Assembly: GCA_015680685.1 (NCBI GenBank)
Contig: MNCI01013908.1
Coordinates: 1,200,294 to 1,264,293, forward strand
From: Gnetum montanum
Lineage: Eukaryota > Streptophyta > Gnetopsida > Gnetales > Gnetaceae
Reading direction: 5' to 3'
Length of the DNA stretch: 64,000 bases
Part shown: positions 11,902 to 22,152 of the stretch, in pieces
How the letters are laid out: every line of letters starts with the position of its first letter
Position numbering within the stretch: the first letter of the stretch is position 1
Notes under the pieces: generated by a model
What the model was told of the DNA's origin: nothing
The model's input: the letters and a program-made list of their open reading frames with translations, nothing else
Database searches by the model: none
Made by a program: the position numbers and the translations under genes

Positions 11902-14830
11902 ATGATTTTCTTAATCACCATTGTTGCTACCTCAAACCTTGAGGTCCCCTTTTCAGTTTAGGGCACCATAGGTGCCAAGCAACCACCTAGCCCAATGCTA
12001 AGGCCATGTCGATCTCTCAGGATCTAAAACTGATCACCTGAGAGCTTGGTACAACAAATCGAGCTTTGCAATTTTCTTTGCACTAAGGTCTAGGAAAATC
12101 TACCCTTAGACATCCATGAACTTGAAGATAAACATCAATTCGAGTTCCTTTATCGCAATGGGAGGGAATTTATTCCCACTCCTGGTGTTTCCATTCCTTT
12201 GACGCAAACGTATTAGTGGATCTTAGATCAACTGATACAGAAAAGTAGGCCTAGGGAGTAGTGAGACATGACATCTCACTATGACGAGACGTTCCAGGAT
12301 GGACAAGAGGACCTGGATTCCCAGTCCGGGGATGGAGGTCAAACTAACCTTGTGACTATCCCTCCCACCGTGGCCTCCTGGTCGAACTTGCTCTTTGCGG
12401 CTGCTCCCTTTATGATTACGCCCACCGCAGTTTCATCGGCCATGGGTAGCCATGCCATGCCCTCGATGTATCAACATGCCTATTCCTCTATCTTATTTCT
12501 AAGCACTATCCCTTCACAATCTGTTCCCCAATCTATCCCTTCATTGTACTAAGCATCGATCATGGCTCCCCTACCTTACGTGCACATGATACCTATGTCG
12601 CAGTTGCATATAGTCTCTACCTCCATTCCAGTATCTACATATGTTCCACCATCAGTGGTGGGCCCACCCCCAGCCACATGGTGGACCCCACTCACTTCCC
12701 TCCTACTTCGCAACCTTCCCAAATGTCACACTATGCTCACCATCAAGCATACCAGGTCCCACAAATGGTACAACCAAGCATGGGAATGTGGTCTATCCCA
12801 TCGATCATGCAAACAACCTATCCCATGGCACCACCAATGGTCGCTGCTCCAACAGCACCACCCACTGGGTGGTGGATAGCACAAGAAGCGCCTTTCGTAG
12901 GGGCTGCCCCAACGGCATAACCTATGAGTTAGGTTGTTGCCCCTACCACGCCACTAATGGTGGCTGCCCCTGCTGCTCCACAATCGTCTACATCATCCCT
13001 GGGTTTGGACCAAGCATTCCAGCTTATCCAGACCCTTACTAAAAAAATTAAGTATCTAAAAGCTGCTAGTTCTGACACGGTACAAGTCATAGATTTCTAC
13101 CATGATGATCCCATCAGCCCAGTAGTCCCCATTCTAACATTACCCCCAGGATGCCACTCCCCCACTTTACAAAATACAATGGGGAGGGTGATCCCAACTC
13201 ACATCTTATAACATTTAGATTTGAGTCCCTTCTACTACAACAATGGCCACATACCATCATCTGCATCTTTTCTATGTCTCTGATGGGAAAAGCTTTGGAC
13301 TGGTACTGCATGCTCCCACACTCTTCTATCTCAACCCTAGAGAAGCTGCTGACTCAGTTCCTAACTCGTTTCAAGTATAACTTGATACCAGAAGTTACGT
13401 TGGACCAGTTAATGAGCGTAAAGCAAGATCAACTAGAATTAGTCCAGAAATTCATATAGTGATGGAGTGCTACCCTGAATGAAATCTGCAAGCCCATCGT
13501 GGAGGCCCATTTACTGACCATGTTTAAGGGTGCAGTGAATGACTTTGTTAAGTCCAAACTATACTACCTCGCTCCATGAAATCTTAGTCAGGCTTTTGCC
13601 TAGAGCAAGAGCATACAAGACACGGCTAAGGCAAGTAAAGATCCAGCCTATGTTTCATACAAGAACACATATATCAAGAAGAACAAAGAAAAGGGCAAGG
13701 CTGCAACAGCCATAGTGGCCGCTGTGGCAAACGAAGCCAAGCCCAACAACAAGAACAACAAGAATGTGACCACTGTGCCAACTAACCCCACACCTATACT
13801 GAGCAACATCACTCAACCCTCCACGTTGGCACCCAAAGCACCCACTTTGCCTAAGCCTAACTTCGAGTGTAAAGATCACTCTAAATACACCCCACTGCCT
13901 ATTAAGCCTTCAGAACTTCTGAAGCAATTACTAGAGGGTGGGATAAATTTAACACAAGTGTATATTAGAGGAGGCAACCAAAAGGCATCAATGATACTAC
14001 GAACTCCTTAGGAACCCCTCCTTGGCTTTGCCCAATGAGCCCCCAGTTCCTAAGAATTTCAGGTTGGAGCAGTTCTGTGACTACCACCAACTTTGTGGTC
14101 ATGACATGGATTACCGTTTAGCGTTAAAGGATGACATTCAACGAATGATTGATTAGGGAAAGTTGGTTCTAGATGAAAGTAACCCCGTGCACCCCGAGAA
14201 TCAATCTATGCACATTTACACAAACCCACTTAATGCCAGCAATGCTAGCTACATCATCAACACCATTGATGTGGATAGTAATCCCAAACTGCCTCAGCAA
14301 CCATTTGTGGTTCGCGTACCTCAATGTAGTGCACCAACACCAGCAGTAGCCAAGAAAAAACCATAGCAATCATTCATCCTAAAGGTCCCTCCTCTGACAT
14401 TTGCCCCTGCACCTCCTATAAACAAGACCGCACCACTGCCTACACTAACCCTGCAAACACCATTCATCATCAAGGGGCCAAGCCACTCAACCAACCCCAC
14501 CCTGCATAAGATGGTACCATAGCCTTCTCATCCAAGGAAATGAGAAGAGTGTTTGACAGGTGAAGCCGCAATGAAATGTACCGTCCAAGGTCCTTCCAAG
14601 CCTACTCCCTCATCCTTTGCATCTACATTCACTTCGTCACCAAAAGATAACGCTGCTACATGCGTGCGATCATCGCCACCTTGCCTGAAAGGGTCTGACC
14701 CCAAACCTGAAACTATTCCTTCTTGGGAAATTTGTCTCCTAGGATGAATGGAAGAGGAGAAGGGAAATAAACAACAGGAAGGTGGACAAGACCTTTTAAG
14801 TGCTCTTACTCAAGTCAAATAGGCTCTAAA
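11902..14830 (+). pseudogene. gag: gag of element 1
   Basis: Start chosen by alignment with element 2 (ATG at 43550); here the frame starts MIFLITIVATSN and soon meets stops. A long Pro/Thr/Ala/Met-rich stretch (12268-13020) precedes the capsid-like retrotransposon gag domain at about 13150-13640, with KYNGEGDPNSHL, GKALDWYCMLP and a FLTRFKYN helix. After a basic Lys/Asn linker, a zinc-knuckle-like CDYHQLCGHDMDY followed by LKDDIQRMID occurs at about 14070-14160, where Tat elements usually have C..H....GH....C; the last Cys is Tyr here. A frameshift lies near 13990. The product would form the virus-like particle. It is non-functional. Confidence 0.75.
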
Positions 14831-14843
14831 ACTAAAGAACACA

Positions 14844-15692
14844 ATGTTGAGCCTGTATGACCTGATAATGACTTCAATCGCACACCGTGAGGCTCTGGTT
14901 CACATGTTAACAAAAATACCAGTTGATGAGAACATGCTAGTAGAAGAGAAAGCAATTCACTCGGTTATGCTTCCTTCTACACCTGGAGAACCACAGCCAT
15001 CCCAATTGACATTTTATGATGACTCCATTAGGGAAGATCTTGAAAAGGGTCAGGTGACTATAGCACCTCTATTCATCACAATTTGGGTTGACCAACAGAA
15101 GATCCAAAGGATACATGTTGATGACGGGGCTGCTACAAATGTCATCCCATTCCCCATCGTGGATAAACTGGGTTTGGTAGGCCAAATCAAACCCACGACA
15201 ACGTCATGTTTGAAGTTATTCAACGAGGCACAGGTCATGGTGAAAGGCATTATCCACATTAACTTTGTGGCAGGGGACTAGTTTTCTATAAATGCAATAT
15301 TTATCATGGTGGAAGAGATGCTCGGGTTTAACCTAATCCTAGGGAGGTCATGGTTAGCCCAACTTAGGGCTATCTCTTCATCCATACACCAGGAAATCCA
15401 TCTACCCTACACAGGCAGGGAGGTGGTGATCCATGGTGATGAGGTGGCAACACAAGCAATAAACAATGTAGATATGGAGTAGGGCTCAGAGGTCATAACC
15501 TCTAAGAATGAGGTACCTGTCTTCGTCAACACTGATTATTTAACAAAAGAGCTGGCCCAAGATGCTAGCTTAGAAAAAAAAATTGTGTGGGCCAAGTTAC
15601 CTTTCCAAGCGATGGATGATGATGTAGAAGAATACTGTAATAAAGCCTCTTGGCCTTACGTCTCACCAAATCCACGATGGATCAGAAAGTAG
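14844..15692 (+). pseudogene. Aspartic protease region of element 1
   Basis: An open stretch to 15281 contains the active-site region as VDDGAATNVIPF, the retroviral-type D-x-G-A motif used by Tat elements (DGA rather than DSG/DTG). After a TAG the same frame continues with the second protease strand, FNLILGRSWLAQL, and then an acidic tail to a stop at 15690-15692 (last residues PRWIRK). The protease would cut the gag-pol precursor. The conserved end PRW-x-K-stop in both elements overlaps a GTAGTT that looks like a splice donor. Two in-frame TAGs make it inactive. Confidence 0.75.
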
Positions 15693-15835
15693 TTGTGTAT
15701 AGCCTAGCAACTCCACTGCTTCCTACCTGGTTAACATTCATTGTACATTTATTTCTTATTTTCTTCACATTCATTCATCTACGCTAAGTGCCTAATTTAT
15801 TCCTTTAAACTGATCACATATCGTCTATTTACATT

Positions 15836-16105
15836 ACGTCACGGCCCGCTAAGGCCTAAAACTGGAAAAATCCTTCGTTTACATTACACCACTATGGCTT
15901 GCTAAGGCCTAAAATTGGAAAAATTTTATGTTTACATTATGTCCCAGCCTGCTAAGGCCTAAAACTAGCAAAAACTTTTCTGTTTGCATCACCCCATGGC
16001 CCACTAAGGCCTAAAATTGGTGAAATTCTTTACCCCACATTTACATGATGGCCCAAAATGGCCTAAAACTAGCGATGACCCGAAATGGCCTAAAACTAAG
16101 ATGAC
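15836..16105 (+). repeat. Array I of element 1 (core GGCCTAAAACTAGC)
   Basis: Six degenerate units each containing GCTAAGGCCTAAAACTGG or a variant, first about 60 bp apart with a TTTACATTA spacer, then 23 bp apart. It lies between the end of the protease frame and the 3' end of antisense gene A. The rest of 15693-16245 is AT-rich spacer. Confidence 0.8.
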
Positions 16106-16245
16106 GAAAATGATAAAAATAGATAACATAGACAATACATAAGCCAGAATATAATGAATCCTGTCATAATTCATTTTCCATTCAAAGTCTCAATTAAATA
16201 ATGTTTGCAATAGTCTTTCAAAAATACAAATAGGGTCTGTTGCTA

Positions 16246-16326
16246 TCATGCATCATCTCCCTCTGCATCATCTTCCTCTGCATCATTGTTCCCACCCTCA
16301 GAGGACCTTGCTTCTTCATTTGGATT
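16246..16326 (-). pseudogene. Antisense gene A exon 8, acidic C-terminus (element 1)
   Basis: After the acceptor ...CTATGCTACAG it reads NPNEEARSSEGG and continues with D/E-rich residues to a TGA. Element 2 has an acidic exon ending in TGA at the same place (47946-48086) with different residues but the same character. The shared position, acidity and stop argue for a real gene end. Confidence 0.65.
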
Positions 16327-16413
16327 CTGTAGCATAGAAAATGAAGTAGTCAGCTAGAGTCACAATAAAGGTTAGAATGAAATATATTGTTGCATCGCAA
16401 GAAAGTAACTAAC

Positions 16414-17289
16414 CCAATATGGCCCCGGCTCTATCTCAGGGGGTATGCGATCCAAGCTGATCCTGAGGCGTTGCCAGACCTCCTCTTCAGTGATATCCAC
16501 CTAGTGCCCATCTCCTAAGTTAGCGTTTGCTGAAAATTTCTCCCTTTCAATAGCCATCCACCTCAGTGGCCCTGGAGAAAAGGAGGCAGTGGCGATCTCA
16601 TTCGTAGGGAAACTCACTTCCTGTTCCAGGGATTCACTGACTGTCACTTGTTACATGAACTTGTCATAAGCTCCATAAGCTCCAATGACATCTAGGAACA
16701 CTTCATGAGTATACAACTTAACAAAAGTGTCCCAGTACTATTTACGATAGGTGGAATGTTCTAGTTTATACATATGCTTATGGTTTTTCTGGGACTGCCC
16801 CCACTCGTAAACTCTTGCAGTATAATCTTTCCAATCCTAGTTCTTCTGGGCCAACAAGTCCATTTGCATACACTACTCAATAATCTCATGTGTGGCCTTG
16901 TTGTTGCTCCACACGACTGTCCAATATCTCACATAATCAATGACAACTGTGTGCCAACTGCCATCGTTGATATCCCTAGCCAAAAGGAACTCATTTCTGG
17001 AGCATAGGTCTCCCATCTTGGTAGTTAGACTTGCCTTCTCCTTCTCAAGCCTTTGTACTTGTTTCCATAGGTCTTCGTTGGTATGCCTGCACTCCCACAA
17101 GGAGCGTGCCGAGTACAAAATGCATTCGCTAGCCTTGTTGTATATGCAACAAGGTACCTCGGTTACTTTCGATGGGAATGCAGGCACAACGTCAACCTTA
17201 ACTACTTGCTTTGGGTCCCACTTGAGGCGAGAGGATGTCAACCACACATAATAGGCATGATTCACAGTTGGTGTAGCAAAGTTTAGCAA
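16414..17289 (-). pseudogene. Antisense gene A exon 7, coiled-coil region (element 1)
   Basis: Largest uninterrupted part is 16873-17289 (138 codons). Visible features are the stretch YYVWLTSSRLKWDPKQVVKV, a Cys/Glu-rich middle (VTEVPCCIYNKASEC), then LWECRHTNEDLWKQVQRLEKEKASL, which has heptad spacing of a coiled coil. After one stop the frame goes on with a WGQSQKNHKHMYKLEH helix and ends with EEEVWQRLRISLDRIPPE before a GTTAGT donor at 16414. Element 2 encodes the same blocks. It might mediate oligomerisation. I do not recognise a family. The exon start is uncertain. Confidence 0.6.
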
Positions 17290-17385
17290 GGTGATGTAGC
17301 AAAGTTTAGCAAGTTAGCATAGAAAAGTCTAGCAAGTTGACATAGCAAAGTTTAGCAAGTTAGAGTAGAAAAGTTTAGCAACTTA
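17278..17385. repeat. Short tandem repeat near an intron of antisense gene A
   Basis: Five or so copies of a roughly 22-bp unit based on AGCAAAGTTTAGCAAGTT lie between exons 6 and 7. Element 2 has only a weak trace (GTAGCAAAGTTAGCAACCC near 49035), so it expanded after the copies split. Confidence 0.75.
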
Positions 17386-17413
17386 AATGGCCTAGTGTAG
17401 CTACTTCACTTAC

Positions 17414-17528
17414 CCACTTCCAGATCTATCTACTTTAGATGGTCAATCATGTCATCGACCACGCCCTGCATGAAGGAAAACTTATTAGGGATCTTGGCCC
17501 ATGGTCACAGGTGGATTGAAGAAGGTCT
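17414..17528 (-). pseudogene. Antisense gene A exon 6 (element 1)
   Basis: 115-nt exon, acceptor CACTGCAAG and donor GTAAGT. It encodes PWAKIPNKFSFMQGVVDDMI, matching PWAKIPNKLTFMQG and IIDDMIGHL in element 2 at 49104-49218, with the same length. The conserved residues plus canonical splice sites at both ends support coding on this strand. Confidence 0.62.
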
Positions 17529-17638
17529 TGCAGTGTCAATGGTGATGTCTACTACATAACAAAATGTGTTAGTTATGACTGAGAGGACTACAACAAAGCT
17601 GATGAGCAATGTAACCCTCAAGGGTGATAGCGCCAGGA

Positions 17639-17779
17639 GGGGGGGGGGGGGGGCCGCCCCTTGAAAAACTATCAAAAATGGGGGCNNNNNNNNNNNNNNN
17701 NNNNNNNNNNNNNNNNNNNNNNNNNNNNNNNNNNNNNNNNNNNNNNNNNNNNNNNNNNNNNNNNNNNNNNNNNNNNNNN
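17639..17779. other. Poly-G run and 94-base assembly gap
   Basis: A run of about 16 G ends at 17654, followed by G/C-rich sequence without a counterpart in element 2, then 94 N (17686-17779). Element 2 has only GGGGG at this spot. The run and following 30 bases are probably a sequencing or gap-edge artefact. The open frame reported across the gap is not real. Confidence 0.85.
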
Positions 17780-18202
17780 ACATGTGGTCAAACTCACTAG
17801 CATCAAGTTGTAGCTCCCCTTCTTCTAGCTAACTTAACATCATGGCAACACCCTCTATGTTCATCTGCTCCTCCCATGCTAAACTACATTCAGCGAAGAG
17901 ATCATTGGTAGAGGTCCCTTCCTAGTTGACACGAGCCTCTTCTTTATTTGCTAGGGCCCTTCTTTCTGTGGCACTAGCATTTTCCTCATCAGCAGGGGAA
18001 TCCTCCTCATCGGCAGAAACGTCCTTCTCATCAGTAGGAGCATTTTCCTCATTGGCGGGAGCCCCTTCATTTGCGGTAGGAGCCCCTTCTTTCATGATTG
18101 GGCCCCTTTCCTCTATGGCTAGGGCCCCTGCATCTTTATTAGTCGTCCTCGTTTTGGGGGTCTTCACCTCTTCTCCTTCTTCCTCTCCCTCTTCTTCCTT
18201 TG
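17780..18202 (-). pseudogene. Antisense gene A exon 5, acidic repeat segment (element 1)
   Basis: After an acceptor ...TTTATTAG the frame is rich in Glu, Asp and Ala, with repeated GAPANEEN/APTDEKD/ADEED-type units over about 80 residues (17922-18167), then a region reading GELQLDASEFDHM just before the N gap. Element 2 has the same layout (49328-49787), including GELQLDAGEFDNM. It is a low-complexity acidic linker. Its mirror image on the plus strand, a Ser-rich open frame at 17926-18216, is a shadow. Confidence 0.6.
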
Positions 18203-18250
18203 CTAATAAAGCGTAGTTACATTAGACAAAAGCATACTAATTTAAAATAG

Positions 18251-18295
18251 ATGCTACACTATGTTACGCTACCTAGTGTAGCACAATGTAGCAAG
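18251..18295. repeat. LTR-type palindrome inside an antisense intron (element 1)
   Basis: GCTACACTATGTTACGCTACC faces TAGTGTAGCACAATGTAGC in the intron between exons 4 and 5. Element 2 has its equivalent at 49828-49867 in the same intron. The hairpin is the same type that occurs repeatedly in the LTRs. Confidence 0.75.
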
Positions 18296-18344
18296 CATTC
18301 ACTAGATAAACACGATAGCAAATAAAAATAGAAAAAGCATTTAC

Positions 18345-19394
18345 CAATGGAAGGTTGTATCTTATAGAGCTTGAACTGTAGTTTCTGCCCTCGTTCTTCA
18401 TCCGTACGGGGAGGCTCCTCAACTGGAAGAGATCTTTTTCACTACAACTTGGTGGTCATTATCTCCATGATGAGACATTTCCCTTGTGATACGCTACCTA
18501 TAGTTGTAGGAGGTACCTCTCCTACGCTATCCTAGCTGTAGAAGTTTCATGCCACCCAATCCTTGGTTGTCATTGAAAATGACTCCCCAATAGCTTCTTG
18601 GGGATCTTGGGCTCGAGTGGTTCGGAAGACTTGGCAAATCCATGGTTTGGAAATTTGGTTACGATTTTCCATCACCTAGGCTCCATTTTAACAGACTACC
18701 AAGAATTTCATGAAGCACTACAAGCAGACTACAAAGAAGGCACGATGCACATTGAAATGGGATTCAGGGTTCTTATGAAGCTTGACCATTTCAACTTGCA
18801 GATCTTTGCAAAGATGTTTGACCCAATTGTAAGAGGCCTCCTCTTCCATGACCTCTCTCATTACCCAAGCTTGCTCAATCCCAATGATTTTTCCTTGGAA
18901 AAGTAGATTGGGAAAAGCACAGACACGAAAGATGGGGTTAACTGTTTTGGCCACTCTAAGTGTAGCTGCTTCAATAGGGATCCCCTTTCACCTTTTCGCT
19001 GCCCCTAGCCACTCCTCAATGTCCCCCTAATGGTTTGCCTCCTTTTTTATCTTTGCTCCTACAAGAAGGCCGTTAGAAGGGATACTAAAGAGATTCACGA
19101 ATAGCTAGTCATTAATCTCAAGCACCACTAGCACAGCGTGGACATGTGTGTGGAAGCGGTCTGCTCTTTTGGAAAAGCAGTCAGCTAGGGCAAGCATCTT
19201 AGTAGTAGGGATGCTTGGGTTCATGGCCAAGAACAATTCCATGAGCCCAGCATCCCAAAGGTTATTGGTGAGTGATTCTTGGGCCCTATTGCAAAGCCAA
19301 CGTTGGGTCTCATCTACCTCCCCATACTTGAAATAAATGTTAGCCTCGTTATGTCCATAGGTGATCACCATCACTTCCTGGGATTTCTTTGCTG
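18345..19394 (-). pseudogene. Antisense gene A exon 4, unknown conserved domain (element 1)
   Basis: About 1050 nt (1044 in element 2), from acceptor TTCTACAG to donor GTAAAT. Conserved blocks: VITYGHNEANIYFKYGEVDE; a hydrophobic LFLAMNPSIP; ADRFHTHVHAVLVVLEIND; LLFQGKIIGIEQAWVM; NWVKHLCKDLQ with HKNPESHFNVHRAFF. The pattern of a strand ending in EIND(Q)LF..LF and a helix-rich second half recalls the plant 'putative transposon protein / mobile domain' proteins carried by some Tat elements. That is a resemblance only, and an HMM search is needed. In-frame stops are present. Confidence 0.55.
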
Positions 19395-20034
19395 CTGTAG
19401 AAGTTTACAAAAAAGAAAAAGTAAAAAGCAAAACAAAACAAAAATAGTAGAAAAATAGGAACAACACTTAAACATGCAAACATGAACTCATAGTCTAACG
19501 TACTAGGTTTGAATGGTGACGGCAATGGTGGAAGATCCACTGACATGTCTTTAATGGTGATTGGCTTAAGGGATGCCCAATCCCCATCCATCCAACCAAA
19601 CTCCTTACACTTGTTGTAAAACTGGGAGTACCAGGTTGGATAGGTTTTGTATTCACCCCTGCATTGGCCTATTACACCGATGCACATATTCTCAGCGGTA
19701 GAAAACTCCCGTGCCGCTGTAGCAGTTTACAAAAAAGAAAAAGTAAAAAGCAAAACAAAACAAAAACAGCAAAAAAATATGAACAACACTCAAACATGCA
19801 AACATGAACTCATAGTCTAGTGTACCAAGTTTGAATGGCGATGGGAATGGTGGAAGATCCATCGACATATCTTCAATGGTGATTAGCTTAAGGGATGTCC
19901 AATCCCCATCCATCCAACCAAACTCCTTACACTTGTTGTAAAACTAGGAGTACAAGGTTGGATAGGTTTTTTATTCACCCTCGCATTGGCCTATCATGTC
20001 GATGAGCATATTCTCAGTAGAGGAAAACTCTTGC
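19391..20034 (-). repeat. 322-bp tandem duplication within antisense gene A (element 1)
   Basis: Copies 19391-19712 and 19713-20034 are near-identical and head-to-tail; both include the ATGGAT...GACTGG-type coding block, a GTTTGAGT/GTTTAAGT donor-like site, the T-rich tract and the TTTACAAAAAAG segment. Element 2 has a single copy (about 50957-51280). The duplication repeats the end of exon 3 and the following intron. Confidence 0.82.
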
Positions 20035-20194
20035 AGCACCATCTGTGCCAAGGCCAAGGCATTAGTATCACCGTGAAGCCCACTCTTGTTGATGTAAAAC
20101 TTGGTAATAAGAAGAGCACATACACTGTTAATATTTTTTTTACCTACTGTAGCATGCATCACATAATGTAGCAGAATACGTTTACAAAACTCAC

Positions 20195-20644
20195 TCGTCG
20201 GTGCAATAAACGGTTCCTGGTGGGTTTTGAAAATAGGTTTCCATGTGACGAGTAATGAACAATGTGTTGTATAGGTGGTAGCAATTATATTCAAGCATTT
20301 CCTAGATCCAAGTCAGATGCCTCAAGCTTTCTGGACGCTGACTAGATCCTCTTGCCTGCTTGCTCTCAATTTTCCCATCGATCAGAAATCTCAGAATACC
20401 TAGGTTTGCCCTAGGCAATAGGGTTTCTATAATTGCGGCTGCTGCCTCCACCGATAAGTGTGACCAAACGATCACACTAAAGTTCTAGAGGAGGAATTGT
20501 AGGAAGTCTCATGCCCCTTCCTAGAACCACACCGCCTATCGCTCCACATGTGCATGAGGTAGAGGAACGTTGGTCACTGGTTTGCTTAGGCAGCACAAAA
20601 CCCCTACAATTTCTAAGATAATCAAGATGGGTCTTAACATAACC
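20195..20644 (-). pseudogene. Antisense gene A exon 2: FCP1/NIF-like HAD domain (element 1)
   Basis: 450-nt exon, exactly as long as in element 2. Read leftwards: motif-I region RPILIILEIVGVLCCLSKPV; motif-II region DFLQFLL, then a stop, then NFSVIVWSHL; a helix AAAAIIETLLP and GILRFLIDGKIESKQ; then the motif-IV region NTLFITRHMETYFQNPPGTV. This order matches FCP1/NLI-interacting-factor phosphatases (LDLDxTL ... RPxxxxFL ... VVWT/IWSS ... LLxDDS ... NPP). The nucleophile aspartates of motif I are E and V, and the DD of motif IV is TR. Catalysis is therefore not expected. The match is by eye. Several TAG stops occur. The GTGAGT donor is intact. Confidence 0.68.
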
Positions 20645-21273
20645 CTGGACAACATAATGGCAAATGTTAACATTATGTTTGAGTGGAATTCACATGTAGC
20701 TTAGTAGGATTAGCCATTTGCAAATAGCGTAGTGTAAATCTTTCCTTGCATATAACATAGCAGAACCACAAGGGCGATAACTAAGTAATGCGATACCACC
20801 GATGCATTGACCAAGAGGTCTCACAACACACCAGCTTAGTGTAGCAACAAAAAACATTTTTAAATACAAATTAAACAAGAAAGAATTTAATACGCTGCAG
20901 ATGTTTTAACAAATCCTAACATACAAAACGATTTGCGCTACGCTATGTTAGACATGTGTTACACTGTCAAATTTTGCGCATGGCCAAACCTTCCTGAGGA
21001 TCATACGCTGTGCTATTTGCATGCTAAGTTGCCAGAATCACCTAAACCTTTGTGGTGAGGCAGTCATAGTGATGGTGGTTTGGGCAATATTACATGCAAC
21101 CTTAGCGTAGCGTCCGTACACCCTTTGCAGTAGAATTGGCAAGAGTGGTGGTGTAATGGGCAAAACGACAACCAAAATGGTGACAAAAGATGCAGATTTT
21201 TAAAACAAAAAAATAAAAAAGAGACCGAAGACAACAATAGTAATAGGAAAAAAAAGATAGTGTAACAGCTTAT

Positions 21274-21395
21274 CGGGCCAACGGAGTCTTCTCTTGTACC
21301 ACGACGTGCGCTTGTGATAAATGCCCCAGGTTGTTTTTCACCTCAACCACCTTGGCGAGCGCTAGGTGTTTGTGTTCTCTTTTAGGTTCCATCAT
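21274..21395 (-). pseudogene. Antisense gene A exon 1 (element 1)
   Basis: 122 nt as in element 2. It encodes MMEPKREHKHLALAKVVEVK and ends VVVQEKTPLAR. Element 2 reads MMAPRKECKHLALAKVDEVK and ends TPLAR. The donor expected at 21273 is AT (TCGGGCC context) where element 2 keeps GT, so this copy would not splice here. Phase 2 joins the next exon in frame. Confidence 0.68.
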
Positions 21396-21524
21396 CTCAG
21401 TTGTAGATTATTTCTTAGTCACTACACTAAATCGCTTTGCTCTTTGTCAATACAACTACTCTATGCTCTGGGTGTGACTTCTGTGTTTACAATGAAAATG
21501 ATGAGTTTACCAAGGGTAAACCCC

Positions 21525-21532
21525 TATTTTTA
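21525..21532 (-). promoter_or_regulatory. Degenerate TATA box of antisense gene A (element 1)
   Basis: TAAAAATA on the minus strand, 137 bp before the ATG. Element 2 has a perfect TATAAATA at the same distance (138 bp). Confidence 0.55.
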
Positions 21533-21661
21533 GCCAACATAGTAAAAAGGAACTTGCCATTTTGCATCCCGATTAACGTGGGATACTCTGTACAGCGTAG
21601 CACTCCCACCATAGTGTTGCAACATTTTTTGCATTGTGGTAGGTGGGCGCAACCAAAAATT

Positions 21662-22015
21662 TTGTCCCACCTTAACTAGCTACTTACCTTCGCAAGAATA
21701 ACTCATTACCGGTCCGCAAAGACCTTAAACTAATAGCCACTTACCTTTGTAAGAATAACTCGTTAACGGTCCGCAAAGAGCTTAAACTAGTAGTTTTGAC
21801 TCACAGTTTCGATCACGTTAGCGGTCCGCAAAGATCTTAAACTAAAACTTTTAACTTACAAACATAACTTGTTAGCGGTCCGCAAAGACCTTAAACTAAT
21901 ACTTTTAATTCACAAACCTAACCTATTAGTAGTTCACAAAGACCTAAACTAGCAGTTAGAACTTACAGTTTAACCAAGCTAGCGGTCCGCTATGCGCTTA
22001 AACTGGTAGCTTGTG
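21662..22015 (+). repeat. Array II of element 1 (core GACCTTAAACTAG)
   Basis: Six units about 57-60 bp long of the type GTTAGCGGTCCGCAAAGACCTTAAACTA followed by an AT-rich filler with AACTTAC. It sits between the promoter of antisense gene A and the RT ORF. It shares the TTAAACTAG core and orientation with arrays I and III but has its own flanking words. Confidence 0.82.
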
Positions 22016-22152
22016 AATTTTGCATCATAGTTAAAAATAATTTTAACCATCTCATATCTGATTATTGCTTTGTAAATGTTTACTATGCATTGTTGCTACA
22101 AACAGGTATCACTTGACTTGGCTTTTATCTTATTGTTGTAGGTTGAGCAAGG

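Larger units (their letters stand above)
16246..21395 (-). pseudogene. Antisense gene A of element 1 (multi-exon, HAD pseudophosphatase + coiled coil)
   Basis: A complete spliced gene model opposite to gag-pol. ATG is at 21395 and TGA at 16246-16248. Exons by splice signals and by comparison with element 2: 21274-21395; 20195-20644; about 19486-20099 (contains a duplication); 18345-19394; about 17780-18202 (acidic, running into the N gap); 17414-17528; about 16414-17289; 16246-16326. Donors GTGAGT, GTAAAT, GTAAGT and GTTAGT and acceptors with pyrimidine tracts are visible. This copy is dead: the exon 1 donor is AT instead of GT, and several in-frame stops occur. The predicted product, over 1000 residues, combines an FCP1/NIF-like HAD fold, an unknown domain, an acidic segment, a coiled coil and an acidic tail. 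Function is unknown; individual exons are listed separately. Confidence 0.72.
15689..22141 (+). other. Putative sense-strand intron between protease and RT
   Basis: The protease frame ends at a GTAGTT (donor-like, 15689). A pyrimidine-rich stretch ending TTGTTGTAG occurs directly before GTTGAGCAAGG and the RT start codon. Element 2 has both signals at matching places (47356 and 53221). An intron at exactly this place is established for Ogre elements of the Tat lineage. Here it would contain antisense gene A entirely. After splicing, the RT frame still meets an in-frame TGA just before its ATG in both copies, so pol may start at that ATG or need another splice site. This is inferred from sequence signals only. 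Confidence 0.5.

Noticed and set aside
12562-13042. Several overlapping plus-strand frames in the gag N-terminal region
   Set aside because: They are frame-shadows of the Pro/Thr/Ala-rich gag region; only one frame leads into the capsid domain.
17505-17783. Open frame spanning the N gap on the minus strand
   Set aside because: One third of it is undefined bases and the rest is poly-G artefact.
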